Shown here piece after piece: positions 40,963 through 54,150 of a DNA stretch of 64,000 nucleotides. Each line of letters begins with the position of its first letter. Positions within the stretch are counted from its first letter, which is position 1. The notes under the pieces were generated by a model. That model ran no database searches. It worked only from the letters and a program-made list of their open reading frames with translations, and was not told the origin of the DNA. The DNA lies in contig VXIS01000190.1 of assembly GCA_008704415.1 (NCBI GenBank), forward strand, positions 1 to 64,000, given 5' to 3'. Origin of the DNA: Sphaerosporella brunnea. Its lineage: Eukaryota; Ascomycota; Pezizomycetes; Pezizales; Pyronemataceae. The position numbers were made by a program, and so were the translations under genes.

Positions 40963-43900
40963 TCACCCAGCACTGGTCAAAACATAGCTTTTGCTATCAG
41001 TCAGCATCTCCCCACAAAGGCACGCAAAAAAAACACAAGGCAAAGCAAAGTGTAAAGCCCACATACCTAGTAATGGCATGCATCCTCTCCGTCGTGAGTT
41101 TCAGCGCAATCTTGAGCAGCTCCATCGCCGCCTCAACATTCTCACTCTGCAATCGTTTCCACGCCTTCTCATCCATAACCCACGCCACCGTAAACTTCTC
41201 CGCAAAGAGTGTAGCTGTGCGGGGTGTGTTCGAAAAGAACGGGAGCTCTCCGCACGTGGTGCCGGCCACTATGCTTTCCGAGTATCGGCCTTGGTCGAGG
41301 TCGTAATCGGCGCGGAAGATGCCTTCTTCGATGAGGAAGAATTCGGTAGATTTATCCTGGGAGGTGTTACTATGGTTGCCAGAGGGAGGAGAAGAGGGAC
41401 TTACTCCTCTCCTAAACACCACCGATCCCTCCTCATAAACCCTCCTCTCAAAATACGGCACAACCGCAAACCAGAAATCTTCGTTCTTATCCGTCATTCC
41501 CTGGAACGTCTGCAGGATAAGTGGTAAAGGCTGTCTAAAACTCGCCCACTTAGTGCTCTGCATGACCTCATCGCTGCGAAGCGTCGTCTGCGCCGCATTC
41601 TGTACCAGCGTCCTCCGCGGCGACGATGGCGGCTGGCTAATATCGTTGATGCTAGCCGGGGGCGGACGAGGCACATCCAGTGTTGCCGTCTTCGCCGGCT
41701 GCTTCGGCGTGTACAAAGCCTTCAAGAACTCGTTCTCGGCGTACTCGAGTGCTTCGTTGAGGGATTCGAAGACGAGGCCGCTGCTGTTGTCGTCGCCCCA
41801 GACGCCGACTGCGCGGAGTGCCCCGCCGATTTCGCCACCGCGGGTGACGCCGCTGAGAACCATTTCCACCCCTCGCGCGGCCATCAGCCGCCGCATACGC
41901 GTGAACCCCTCCGCAGAGGAGAAGTCGATGCCGGAGACGTGGAAGAGGTCGATGATGACGAAGCGCGTGGTGCGGTGGTCGTCGAGCAGGGAGTGGACGT
42001 AGCTTTCAACCGATGTGATCGTGCCAAAGAACATATATCCGGCAAGCTTCACGATTTCAATCTGCGAGCCGACTTCGCGGAGGAAGCGCTGCTGCGTTGG
42101 GTGCCGCCGTACAGTGGAGCGGGCTACTACGCCGGAGTGGGTGGCTCGGATGGGCGATTTCCGAGAGGTCTGCAGAACCAGTGAAACGCAGGCTAGAAGA
42201 ACCCCGACCAGAATACCGATTACGAAGTCCCAGGCTCCCATTGTCACAACTATTGCGCAAATCTACGGACGGCGTTAGCATGCAACCCGGCAAGGGCGAC
42301 CGAGTGATATACCGTGAGATATTCCAGCTTGCTCAGTTTTCCCCACGTATCGACCAAGGCCTCTCGCATGAGCTCGATTCCCAGCAGGAAAATCAGAGCT
42401 CCAACGACCATGACGGGGATGTATCCCACCACTGCTGGGCCTGCCACCATGATTGCAAAAGTGCCAATGGCCAGCATCACACCGGCAACCCGACTATCAC
42501 CACCAGCCCGCATGAACAAGATAGAGTTACTGTAGACCAGGTAGTTTTGGATACTGCCGCAAAAGCCGGAGAGTGCGTTAGAAACGCCGTGAGCGATCAG
42601 TTCTCGGTCGACATTGACCGTATCAATGCCAGCCGATACCCCAAGGGCGGGAACGTTGATGGGGACGTGGAGAATACCGAAGAAGGTGAGGGCGAACATT
42701 GCGGGGACTGTCTTTAGAAGGGCTGTCCAATCCACAGCGTGGAAATCTACCACAGTTAGCCAACCGAATAATCCTCCGCTGAGATGACAGTACCATAGAG
42801 AGTATAAAAGTGCCACCAAGGGGCCCCAGACGCTGGGGCATCAAACACCCATCCCTTTTCCCGCAGGTCTTCAATGGAAATGTTCGGGATTGCGGCCACA
42901 ATGATGTGGAACAAGATGGGAATGGAGAGGAAGTAAAGCGGCATAAAGAGCGTGGACTTGATGACTCTCTGGCAAAAGATAAGAATGATTGCCAGGACCA
43001 ATGGAACGATCCAGAGCACGAGTCTCGAAGGGGCGAAGATGATAGCCAACGTGTCGAGATCGTAGCTGATGCCTCCATCCAAGCGTGCGCACACTTCGAT
43101 CGCCGTGGCCAGCAGAAACCAGCCAACACCACCGATGCAGCCCACCAGTATATGTCGCGGGAAGAAGCCGATCAGTGATCCCAGTTTCAAGTAGCCAAGG
43201 GCAAAGAACACGCAGCCGGTGAGGACCGAGCTAATCGAGTAGGAGAGGATCGTTGTTGCGAGTACACTCTTGGGATTATCTGTACCGACTTCGGCCATGA
43301 TTGTGAATGCCATTTTGTGGAAAAATGGCACAACTTCGATCTATGACGATTCAGCCGCGGTTTGGAGAAAAAAAATATGGTTTGAATTGCAGATGGAAGG
43401 ATATAGCCATACCATCTCTGAGCCAATCCCCCCTTTGAACGCACTGCCACCAAGGGAATATACAAGCTGGGAAACGATACACGAAACATAGAACATGGAG
43501 AGCCCATCAGGGCCAAGATCACTGAAGATGCTTTCTCCTAATGGGAATAAGATCATACCTGTAGCTCTGTGTCAGCACCAAGAAATCCATCCACACTGGA
43601 GAAAACCTTACCATAGGACAAGCCATCCAGAACGTTCAGCAACAGCCCCAGCAGTACCGATGGCAGATACTTTGCAGGCTCCACCACTGCCTTCCGCAAT
43701 ATATCCCGCGCGCGCAATCCCTTGATTGCACGCATCGCCCTGTCCCTGGGCCACCTAAGGGCCTCCTTGATGGCTCCGCCTCCACGCTGGAACATGGCAT
43801 GACGCTGTCCCTGCGACTCCAGGTCGTCGTGGGGAATCTCATCCACATTTGCCCGCCTATGGAGCTCGTCCTGATACTTTGGCAGCAGCGGGTCTCTCTC

Positions 43901-44514
43901 CGTTGCCGGGCCCGAGAGCGTTTCCTCCTCGACATCGCTGGTTGCGACACTGGGCGGCGGGGTCTGCAATTGATCCTTGCGGATTAGGTGGGTAAGGTAG
44001 GATGAAGAGCGGGTATACGACGCAGGCAAGGACGGTTCTCGCGGATGCGCGGTATTTCTAGCAGCGATTGTTGAGCTAGATAGTCTTAGAGGCGATACAT
44101 CTTGGTCTCCTTCGAAGCCGGTGGCCACCGCCGCTCTCGGCGGCGTTCCCAGCACTCCCGTATCCAGTGCTATGCTTGCCAGCTCCGCCGTTTGATCTCG
44201 CACGCCGACGGAAGAGTAGAGCGGCCAATGGTCTGGATCCGGATCTGTAGATAACGCATCAAGCCCAATCAGCCATCGATCCCCAAGCATCGGAGAGCTG
44301 AAAACGTACCCGCGCCATGAGTGCTGTGGAGATGTGACCGCACTCTCTGCTGAGCGACAGATATGGGAACCGGCAGAGATCCAGCCATGCTCCCAGCCTC
44401 ACTGAACGCTCGACGCCGCATCGAAGGCCTGTCATCGGCTGCGTCGCCACCCGCGGCGTGTGGCCATACATGGGATTCGGGCGTGATGCTGGCTTGATAG
44501 GAACTCGATGGCAT
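40963..44514 (-). CDS. VSB1: Vacuolar SulP-STAS-cNMP protein, VSB1 (YGR125W) homologue
   Basis: Eight exons, complement(40963..40972, 41067..41356, 41405..42262, 42313..42746, 42794..43340, 43413..43558, 43612..44244, 44310..44514), encode 1040 residues, against 1036 in yeast. All junctions keep frame. The last exon is only 10 nt and gives HAITSAG at the C-terminus. A disordered N-terminus (~270 residues) precedes a SulP membrane domain with about ten hydrophobic segments ([26 protein letters not shown].., [20 protein letters not shown]). A STAS domain follows ([20 protein letters not shown]), then a cyclic-nucleotide-binding-like domain ([37 protein letters not shown]). Family knowledge: yeast Vsb1 sits in the vacuolar membrane and is needed to store arginine and other basic amino acids; sulfate transport is not its known role. 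Confidence 0.93.
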
Positions 44515-44685
44515 AGTTGTGTGGGGCGGGAGAAACTGCAATTCCACACGACCAAGCCGCGGTAGAGAAGCTGAGATGTGGGCGATTGCGTCTTTTTGAT
44601 AGCAAAGAAGTATTGTCCGGAGGTGTTGCTCAGATATTACGTCAAATTGTAGGTGAATGGCGGCAGTATACCCGCGGCAAGCACG

Positions 44686-44798
44686 TGGAGGAGGGGGAGG
44701 AGGAGGGGGAGGAGGAGGAGGAGGAGGAGGAGGAGGAGGAGGAGGAGGAGGAGGAGGAGGAGGAGGAGGAGGAGGAGGAGGAGGAGGAGGAGGAGGAG
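44686..44798. repeat. (GGA)n polypurine tract
   Basis: About 110 bp of nearly pure GGA triplets lie 170-285 bp upstream of the VSB1-like ATG, so the sense strand reads (TCC)n. Such mirror-symmetric polypurine tracts can form triplex DNA and are prone to length change. Confidence 0.95.
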
Positions 44799-45443
44799 TT
44801 GGGTGGCGTTGCAGTTTTTTTTTTTAGTTTCTTTTTTTTTTTTTTCCCTACCATTCATGGAGGACAAGAGTTCACAGAAGGATCGTGATATCGGCTCTGG
44901 AGGAATAACAATCGCTGCTGCTTATCGCCGCTGCCGAATCTGCAGAAGAAACAGAGAGACAGCGCTAAGCCGCAACAGGCACAGCGTGTCTGAGCTGCAC
45001 GTTTGTTCCATGCTGGCCTCTGCCTTCTTCCGGAACAACGTCGCAGGCTGAGAGCGGAAGCGCATCGACGCTCGGCAGCCGTTTCTGGGAAAAAGTGAGG
45101 GAAATTGGGCATCTGCACAAGTGCATGCTCTCTGCACAAGTGCATGCCCTCAGCGCCATCGATTGGTTGATTGCGGGGCAACACGGGCCATGTTCAGCAG
45201 CCGTGGGGGCACTGGGGGCTGCATGCGCCGGCATGGTGTCCCCACGCTGTTGCTGCTGATCTGGCCGTTGCCGGAAGAAAAGACGCTTCGCTTCGCGCTT
45301 CCGCCTGTCGTTGCAGTTGCACCGCTAGACTGCACCGGAACGGGACCGGAACACCCACCGGCTCCGGATCCACAGATTTGCTTTTCCGTGCCGCGTCCCC
45401 CCGCATGTGTACTGGTCTACTCGACGGAAAAAACATTGAAAGT

Positions 45444-45713
45444 TGAAACAACGATCCGGACACCTTGTTACCCGGCTTGCGCCCGCCGAAAATAAAAAAT
45501 AAAAAATAACTCCACCACACGCCCAAAATTCTCGAAAAAAAGAGAATAAAGAACCCTGGAGACCACTACCCATGAAAATGATCACCTCCCTGAACGGCAA
45601 TGCAGCGCTGCGTTGCGAGGGTGATGCTTGCAAGTGTCGCTCCCGCAATTTTTGGTGTGGTGCGGTGCCAGCCACAGCCGGGTAACCGAGTGTCGGGATC
45701 ATTGTTTTCACGC
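45444..45713. repeat. Diverged inverted repeat, ~40-bp arms
   Basis: The arm at 45444-45483 and the arm at 45673-45713 are inverted copies with roughly three quarters identity (shared AGCCGGGTAAC, GTGTC, GATC, TTGTTT). As a result both strands encode PGN(K/R)VSGSLF. The spacer is about 190 bp. Possibly an old MITE; no target duplication was identified. Confidence 0.55.
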
Positions 45714-45935
45714 TTCCAGAATCCAGACCCGCGCTGTCTGTCTATCTCCCGAGCGCTTTTCTGCCAGCCAACTGCAGCACGGCATATGTCGTCGTTTACT
45801 TATCGGAGCACGCACGCATTCCCCCAAGATTTTGATTTTGGGTAGATACTTGTTTCTCTATGACGTGTGATGTGCCCCCGATATGATAATCACGATGATG
45901 ATGAGATGATGATGATGCGCCTACCTGCCTGTCCC

Positions 45936-46670
45936 TCAACTGAGTTTCTGCAGGAAGCCTTGCTGTATCAACCTCTCCACATCGCCCTGCCTGACAAAGA
46001 ACTGGCTATTCTTCGTCAAATTGATGGCGCTGCACTCCGGATTAGCCGCTCCGTACCAATCACCCCCTGGAAAAAAAAAAGCCACATACCCGTATTCCGT
46101 CTGGATCTCACCGGCGTCCTTAAGGACTCTAACATCAACGAACAGATCCTTCGGCGGCTCCAAGCTTCCAGTAAGATCGATATCCGTCCACGTCCCCTTG
46201 GCAGCCGCAAGCAAATCGTTGTATCCCCTTAAATACTCCTCCTCCTCGGGACTGAGCGCGTTCCGCTCGCCGCTCGCCTCGCCATCCCCATCCACCGCTT
46301 CATCCTCCTGCACTACCCCGCTCCAACACATCTCCTCGATGCGTTGCACGCGCACCCGGTGGTAGGCGAGGAGGCACCGCTTGTTCCGCCGCATGCAGAG
46401 GTGGTGTACCAGGAGGGTGTAGGCGGTGGCAGGGTTTGCCGAGGGATCGAAGGCGCCGTCGAAGGGCGCGAGGATCTCGGACACGTCCCGGTCTAGGTCA
46501 CGTACTTCGCGTGTTACCGCTCGCACCATTTCCGTTTGGTATGGTGGAAGGTGCGCCAGTGATTGTGTGCGCTTTGCGTGTTGCACCTGTCGACAATGTC
46601 AGCATGACTTAGGAAAGGGTGGAAGGGAGGGAGGGAAGTGAACCAGCTTTTGGCCGAGATCGCCGTACAT
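45936..46670 (-). CDS. PSF1: GINS complex subunit Psf1
   Basis: Three exons, complement(45936..46029, 46090..46586, 46644..46670), encode 205 residues (yeast 208). Intron 2 (60 nt, GTATGT..GCAG) can be read through in frame, but removing it gives QTEYGAINLTKNSQFFVRQG as in the family. Intron 1 has a GTTCAC donor; joining gives MYGDLGQKLVQHAKRTQ. The N-terminal helical domain (LPPYQTEMVRAVTREVRDLD, then CMRRNKRCLLAYHRVRVQRI) and the C-terminal B domain (GDVERLIQQGFLQKL) are clear. Psf1 with Sld5, Psf2 and Psf3 joins Cdc45 and Mcm2-7 in the CMG replicative helicase in the nucleus. It is divergent from ORC1. Confidence 0.96.
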
Positions 46671-46997
46671 TGTGGTGGCGGCGGCTGTGATGCTGTTGCT
46701 TTGATTCGGTGTGATCTATCAATTGTAAACCCGCGTCGACGTGAATCTGGCATGCGCAGCCAAGACGGGTTTGTTCAATGCACTGCGCATCAGACTTATT
46801 CCAATTACAGAAAAACCCAGAGGGGAGTTGTCGATGTTACTGTTTCACGCAGATAAAAAATTCATCATGAATTTGTGGACTCCGAATCTCTCCGGACCGG
46901 AATCATGACCCGCGAGTGCTCGCGTATGACTTCTTCCAAGCTAAACGCGTCTCTCTCCCGACTCCCGCGTCGTCCAACTACCAACTCTCGCCACACA
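46671..46997. promoter_or_regulatory. Bidirectional PSF1/ORC1 promoter with ACGCGT box
   Basis: The 327 bp between the two start codons must carry both promoters. It contains ACGCGT at 46945-46950, identical to the MluI cell-cycle box bound by MBF, which drives G1/S replication genes in yeasts. Further CGCG cores lie nearby (46918-46924). ACGCGT occurs about a dozen times in the window, near chance expectation, so function is inferred from position. Confidence 0.5.
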
Positions 46998-49330
46998 ATG
47001 CCACCACCACTGCAACCCGCCAAAAAGCGCAATTCGACAGCGCTTTCCAAAGCCCGCGACCGTCTGCGCGGCGTGCTGCGCGAAGACTCCGACGACGAGC
47101 TCGGCGACGAAGACCTCCCATGGGAATGGATCCGGTCCGCCAACGGAAAACGCATAATCGGCGCAAAAATGGGGACCTTCGATGTGCAGATCGGAGACTG
47201 TATCCTGATAAAAGGCGAAGGCTTGAAGGGGGAGGCGTACGTGGGCATGGCGTGCGAATTCTATCCGGACAACGAGGATGAGGAGAATATGTTGTGCAAT
47301 GTGCAGTGGTTCTCTACCGAGAGCGAGATACGGCCCGGCGCGAAGAAGAGGACGGATTTCTTGCCGGTTTGCACCCTGTGTGAATGCTGGGCGAGCGCAA
47401 AAGTATGCTGATGTTTTCGTGGTGCTGTGCGTAGAATGAGCTGTATCTGATCAGCTCTTACGACGAGATCCCGTTGCCTTCGATCAATGGCCGAGCTATT
47501 ATCCTCTCGGAAAAAGAGTATAAGAAACGATACCCTGGTGGCGTCCCAAAGAAGTCGAAGGAAGATGGAAAGGTGTTTATATGTCGGCGAGGCTGCAACC
47601 CTCGCACAGCAACCTACACCGACGAGTTCATCTGGGAGGAGTTCTGGCACGGACGAGATACCGACATCTTCAAAATCAAGGACTTCATGAAGCAAAACAC
47701 AAAAGCTACACGAAGGAAGCCAGCGCCTGCGCCGGCTCCTAAGGCTGATAACAACAAGAAGAAACGAAAGCGCAAGGCAATTGACGATGAAGAGAACGAC
47801 GAAGACGAGGAAGACGACGATAGGGATCAGAATTATACTGGCGATACCACAGAACCCGACGACGACACCGAAGACGACGCCGTAGATGGCGATGAAGACG
47901 ATGCTGTCCATGGCGAGGTTCCGAGGACTCCCAGCAGGAGGAAACGACAGAAGTCCACGGCAGCTACTCCAAGTCGGAAAACCCCGGCTAAGGCGTTCAC
48001 AACACCCTCTCATCGACGAGTCACTGTCAAGAAGCCGCTGTTGTTCACACCACTGTCCACTCGCCATCTCTCCCCGACAAGACATCTCTCAACCCCCTAT
48101 GCTCTTGCCCGCCACCGCCTCCACGTATCCACCCTTCCCCCACAACTTCCATGCCGAGAAGAAGAGTTCACAGAAGTGTACACCCACCTCTCGGCGGCCA
48201 TCACCGAGGGCACCGGATCCTGCATCTACATTTCTGGTACGCCAGGCACTGGCAAGACCGCCACCGTGCGTGAGGTGATTTCGCAACTGCAAGGTCTGGT
48301 AGCGGCCGAAGAGCTGGATGACTTTACCTTCGTCGAGATCAACGGCATGAAAGTGACGGATCCGCATCAATCTTATTCCCTCCTTTGGGAAGCTATAAAA
48401 GGCGAGCGAGTGTCACCGTCACAGGCACTCGGACTTCTCGAGGCTGAGTTCTCCACCCCCAGTCCTCGCCGAGTACCGTGTGTCGTTCTGATGGACGAAT
48501 TGGATCAGCTCGTAACCCGCGGACAGGGCGTGATGTACAACTTCTTCAACTGGCCGGGAGGACGTTACTCCCGGCTAATCGTGTTGGCAGTGGCAAACAC
48601 CATGGATCTGCCAGAACGAACTCTTTCAAATAAGATCTCGTCCCGACTGGGTCTAACACGAATCACGTTTCCGGGATATACCCACTCGCAACTACAAACC
48701 ATCATTGCCTCGCGGCTGGAAGGAGTATTCGGCGACTTTTTCGACGCGGACGCAATACAATTCGCATCTCGCAAGGTTGCCGCCGTTTCTGGCGACGCCC
48801 GAAGAGCGCTAGATATCTGCCGCCGCGCCGTCGAGATCGTCGAGTACTCCCAGGATGGAGGAGGAGGCGCACCGGGTACTCCATCTCGCAGGGCGGTTGA
48901 TGGTAGTGGCGGTGGAATCAAAGCGGGAGGCAGAGTCACCATTCCTATAATCAAGAAGGCGATCCAGGAATCTACATCCTCTCCTCTGCAGATGTTTTTG
49001 AAACTCCTACCGTGCTCGTCGAAGGTGTTCCTGGCGGCCCTTCTGGCTAGAGTCAGGCGCAGCGGCGTGGCGGAAAATCTACTGGCAGAGGTGTATGAGG
49101 AGGCAGAGCGGATGGCGGCGCTCGCGGACGAGAGTGTGAGGGACATCGTGGCAGGGGGCCGAAAGAGCGGACTCGGTGCTGCGGTTGCAGCATTGGTCGA
49201 CGCCGGTGTGGTCAGCGTGGAGGGTAAGAGGGGCGACAGAGGTGGCCGTGTGAGATGTCTGGTCGGAGAAGAGGACGTGAAGATGGCGCTGAGAGGAGAC
49301 AAGGAGGTTGGTGCTATGGTTGGCGAATAG
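46998..49330 (+). CDS. ORC1: Origin recognition complex subunit 1
   Basis: Two exons, 46998..47366 and 47435..49330, encode 754 residues. The start MPPPLQPAKKRN is preferred for its CACACAATG context; an in-frame ATG at 46905 would add 31 residues and place the ACGCGT box inside the coding region. Residues about 45-190 form the BAH domain (GDCILIKGEGLKGEAYVGMA, then NELYLISSYDEIPLPSINGR). A charged linker follows (DDEENDEDEEDDDRDQ). The AAA+ domain has Walker A GTPGTGKT near 392, Walker B LMDELDQL near 473, and sensor-type SNKISSRLGLTRI. A winged-helix domain ends the protein. Orc1 marks replication origins and, with ATP, loads Cdc6 and Mcm2-7. Confidence 0.96.
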
Positions 49331-49611
49331 CGTGGCTTCAGATGCCTCATTTCTTTTGTCTGAACTCGTATACTATAGCGAAATTGGAGCACAGATGTCC
49401 TCTCCGTTGTCGGAATTCATGGGAAAACACTCGTCATCCTCGAAGGGCTTGTGCGCGGAAACGCGATGCGGCTCGACTGTCGTCACTTCCCACGTGTCCA
49501 CCCCGCCCAGATCCCGCAACTTCTAACTTCAACGCATCTAGGCTTACCAACGCCTGCCACTTCCCCAACCTCCTCACCACAACCTCTAAACCCGCAAAAC
49601 CCACCACAACA
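49331..49611. other. Short tandem intergenic, ORC1 to NAS6
   Basis: It contains the ORC1 terminator region and the NAS6 promoter, with a CA-rich leader (AACCCACCACAACA) before the ATG. Confidence 0.5.
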
Positions 49612-50396
49612 ATGTCAACCCTCCTCCAACCACGTGAAGAAATCCACGAAGCCTGCCGCGAAGGCCGCTGTTCGCATCTCTCCCTCCTCCTCGTCCGCAG
49701 CACCACTAACCCGCCTGTCCAGACGCCAAAGTTGAAGAGCTCCTCCTCGCCAACCCTAAGCTCGCAACGCGTCGCGACAGCGACGAGCGGCTCCCTTTGC
49801 ACTGGGCCATAGTCCACAACCACCCGTCGATAGTGCAGCTGCTCAGCGAGCAGGCGTCGTTCGACGTCGACGCGGCCGACGGCAGCGGGTGGACGCCGCT
49901 GCACCTCGCGTGCAGCATCAAGGACGGCGAGGCGCTCGCGGCGACGCTGCTGCACCGCGGGGCGGACGCGAATGCGCAGACGGCGGCGGGGACCACGCCG
50001 CTGCATTTCTGCGTCAGCAAGCAGAACCTGCCGCTGGTGCGGCTGCTGCTGGAAAAGAAGGCGAGCGCGAGGACCAGGGACAAGCGTGGCCAGCTGCCGA
50101 TCCACCGTGCTGCGGCTGTCGGGAGCTCGCCGCTGGTCGCTTTGCTGCTGGATAGTAGATCCCCCGTGAATGTGCAGGATGTGGACGGGTGCACGCCGCT
50201 GCATCATGCTATCGCTGAGGGGCACGGGGATGCGGCGGTGACGCTGCTGAAGCGCGGTGCGGAGTCGGATATCAAGAATAAAGCCGGTCGGCTGGCGATT
50301 GAGGAGGCGCCCGACAAGAACGTGGGCATGTATATCCTCAATGCGGCGAGGGAGGAGGGGATCGATGTTGCCATGCCTGAGGGGTTTAAAGCGTAG
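49612..50396 (+). CDS. NAS6: 26S proteasome assembly chaperone Nas6/gankyrin (p28)
   Basis: Exons 49612..49669 and 49723..50396 encode 243 residues. The 53-nt intron has a GTTCGC donor; the junction gives HEACREGRYAKVEELLLANP, which aligns without gap to the first helices of Nas6. Six to seven ankyrin repeats follow (DERLPLHWAIVHNHPSIVQL, GSGWTPLHLACSIKDGEALA, GTTPLHFCVSKQNLPLVRLL, GQLPIHRAAAVGSSPLVALL, GCTPLHHAIAEGHGDAAVTL). Family knowledge: Nas6 binds the Rpt3 C-terminal region and acts as a chaperone of proteasome base assembly. The gene is GC-rich from the second exon on, like its neighbour TRM8. Confidence 0.92.
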
Positions 50397-50592
50397 CCGT
50401 GTGGAGAAAAAAAGGGGTGTTTGGCGTTGTCATTTTTCCTGCTGGGAGGTCTGCTTGTTTTTGTTCGCATCGGGCTGGGAGTCATGGTCAATGGAATGGG
50501 CACATCATCACATACAATTGCAAACCCCGAGTGACAGCGCATGTATTCTATATTAACAGCATAAACGCATCATCTTCGCCCCCCCCCCACCC

Positions 50593-52194
<1,602 letters not shown>

Positions 52195-53492
52195 TCACCG
52201 AAACTCCATGCAAGCAAATGTTCTCTCAGGCACATGTTCCAACTGCAGTTTCTGGAACTTCTCGCTCTTTGCGTGAAAGTAAATCCCATCCACTGTGCCA
52301 GAAACCTGATTGAAGCAGATGTAATAAAACCCCTCGAAGCTGGCGCCGGAAATCTGCCTCACCCGATGGTCCGGCACCAAAAAGTACTCCTTCCATCGCA
52401 TGAAGATATTTTCCTTCTGCGCGAATCCGCGGTAGCTGAATTCCTGCCGCTTCGCCTTGCCCACTAGCGGCCGGAACGCGGGGAACCTTTGCCAGTGCGC
52501 GAGATCGTTCTTCTCGCTGCTGCCCCACTCCGGCCGTCGCGTCTGGAACGTGTACTTGTCGCCGATCATTTCTCCCTCGAAATATGTCGTGAGGGTCGGA
52601 TGATCCTCGGTGAGACCTGGTGCCACCGCAAATCAGCAATTAGCACATCTCTACCGCCATCTCCCACTGCCTAGCAGCCAACCAACCAGCCAGCCATTAA
52701 ACGCTAACTGCCGCTGTTCCAGTGGAGCGGTGCGGGGTGGGCACACCCAGCCACGTCGTGGTGCGTACCTTTGATCCGGAGATAGCCACACAGAAATGAC
52801 TCCGCCATGTTGACATGCTTCAGCTCAACATGCACCTCGTAGGTGGATCTGTCGCTTTTTTGCTTCCCAACAAATTTGCTACCGGGACGCAGAAACGACG
52901 AAGTGTAGGATGGAAGCACCTGTATCACAAAACAGCCGGGCCGCCAATCAGCACGCAGTTCCGCCTTCCCCACCCAAGAACACTGGCAACGATAACCACT
53001 TACACGCTTGGTGGAGTAACCAGTGTCCGGCTCGATGGCAAACGGACAATCCAGCAGTGACGACGTCACGCCGCTGTTGCATCCGGTGCTAGACGACGCC
53101 CGTCTCGTTGAAAAAATCTTCTGCGAAACTCTTGGTGAGGGGGCGGCGGAGGAGGCGGGAGATTCCTTCGTAGTCGATGGCACGTCTGCGGTGGCTGCGG
53201 GTGTTGGTGGTGGTGGTGGCGATGCCACCGCGGTGTAAGCTTTCTCGTCCTCCGACGCCAATGTCGCCGGCGAAGCCGCATCCAACGGGCATGGAGAGTC
53301 GGCGGTAGTCGCTGGCGTATCTTCTCGCTCCTCCTGACGGAGCCAAGAAACAGCAGTGACTGAATTCGAATTGCTGGTCTCCTCCGGACATGCTAGTTGG
53401 ATGCGCGCCGGACGGCCAGAGGCGACGACATCGGAATCGAGGGCGGGAGTCTCCGCGATGTCGGAGCGCGAGTTCAAATTCGGGGTCGGCAT
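52195..53492 (-). CDS. GID4: GID/CTLH ubiquitin ligase substrate receptor Gid4 (Vid24)
   Basis: Exons complement(52195..52616, 52769..52919, 53004..53492) encode 353 residues. Intron 1 (84 nt) is phase 0 with GTAAGT and splices GYSTKR to VLPSYTSSFLRPGSKFVG. Intron 2 (152 nt) splices YLRIKG to LTEDHPTLTTYFEGEMIG. The N-terminal ~130 residues are disordered and Pro/Ser/Thr-rich. The rest is the conserved Vid24 beta-barrel (VNMAESFLCGYLRI, MRWKEYFLVPDHRVRQISGA, SFEGFYYICFNQVSGTVDGI). Family knowledge: Gid4 recognises N-terminal proline degrons and directs degradation of gluconeogenic enzymes (Fbp1, Pck1, Mdh2) when glucose returns. Confidence 0.95.
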
Positions 53493-54082
53493 TTTTGCGG
53501 CGGGTTATGCGTGTTTGTATCGTCTGATGTGCGTAATATGTATGGGGCCGTGGAGGGGTCGATTGCGGGTTGATAAAACAATAACAAACGGGTGGCTGTA
53601 TTTACACTAGAGTACACAACTGCTCAGCCTTTATTTTTATTTTTTTTCTTCTACGCGGAGTTGGGCGGCGGGCGGGAAAGAAGAAGAAGTGTGTATGGTG
53701 GCAACGGATGTCATGGGACCGTACGAGTAGGGTCTACCAGCTACGAATTCTTTAGTTTGCTTGCAGTGAGTTCAGCGCAGGCCGCGGAGAGAGCGATGAT
53801 GGCAGTGACGAAAACGACGACGACTTCAGTATTAGGCGGTGAGTGTGCGGGAGGGTGCAGTGGAGGCAGCTTAGAAGCATGGAATTGAGGGTGCAGAATT
53901 CGGAAGAGTGATCGACTCTCTCTCTCGCGGAAAACTGGGAATTTACTCCGTCAGGTTTTATGGCGAGTTGCTCTCTGTGAGGACGCCCGTGGTGGTGGTG
54001 GTGTGATTATTGTGGGTATAGTGAGTGATTGAGTGGAATAGTAAGCCGTCAGAAGAGCAAGGAAGAGAAAGAGCAGCAGTGG

Positions 54083-54150
54083 CAGGGAGGGAAGAGGAGG
54101 AGGAGGAGGAGGAGGAGGAGGAGGAGGGGGAGAGGAGGAGGAGGAGAGGA
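54083..54150. repeat. (GGA)n imperfect microsatellite
   Basis: About 65 bp of GGA-type purine triplets, similar to the tract at 44686-44798. Confidence 0.9.

Larger units (their letters stand above)
44515..45935. other. Intergenic with GGA tract and inverted repeat
   Basis: This holds the VSB1-like 5' region (with the purine tract 44686-44798) and the PSF1 3' region. It includes an 18-bp tandem duplication at about 45112-45149 (CTGCACAAGTGCATGC..) and a diverged inverted repeat (45444-45713). The open frames here are products of those repeats. No gene. Confidence 0.6.

Noticed and set aside
46875..46997. ORC1 start upstream of 46998
   Set aside because: The longest frame begins at GTG; ATG 46905 has a poorer context and would put the ACGCGT box in coding sequence. 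Not excluded.
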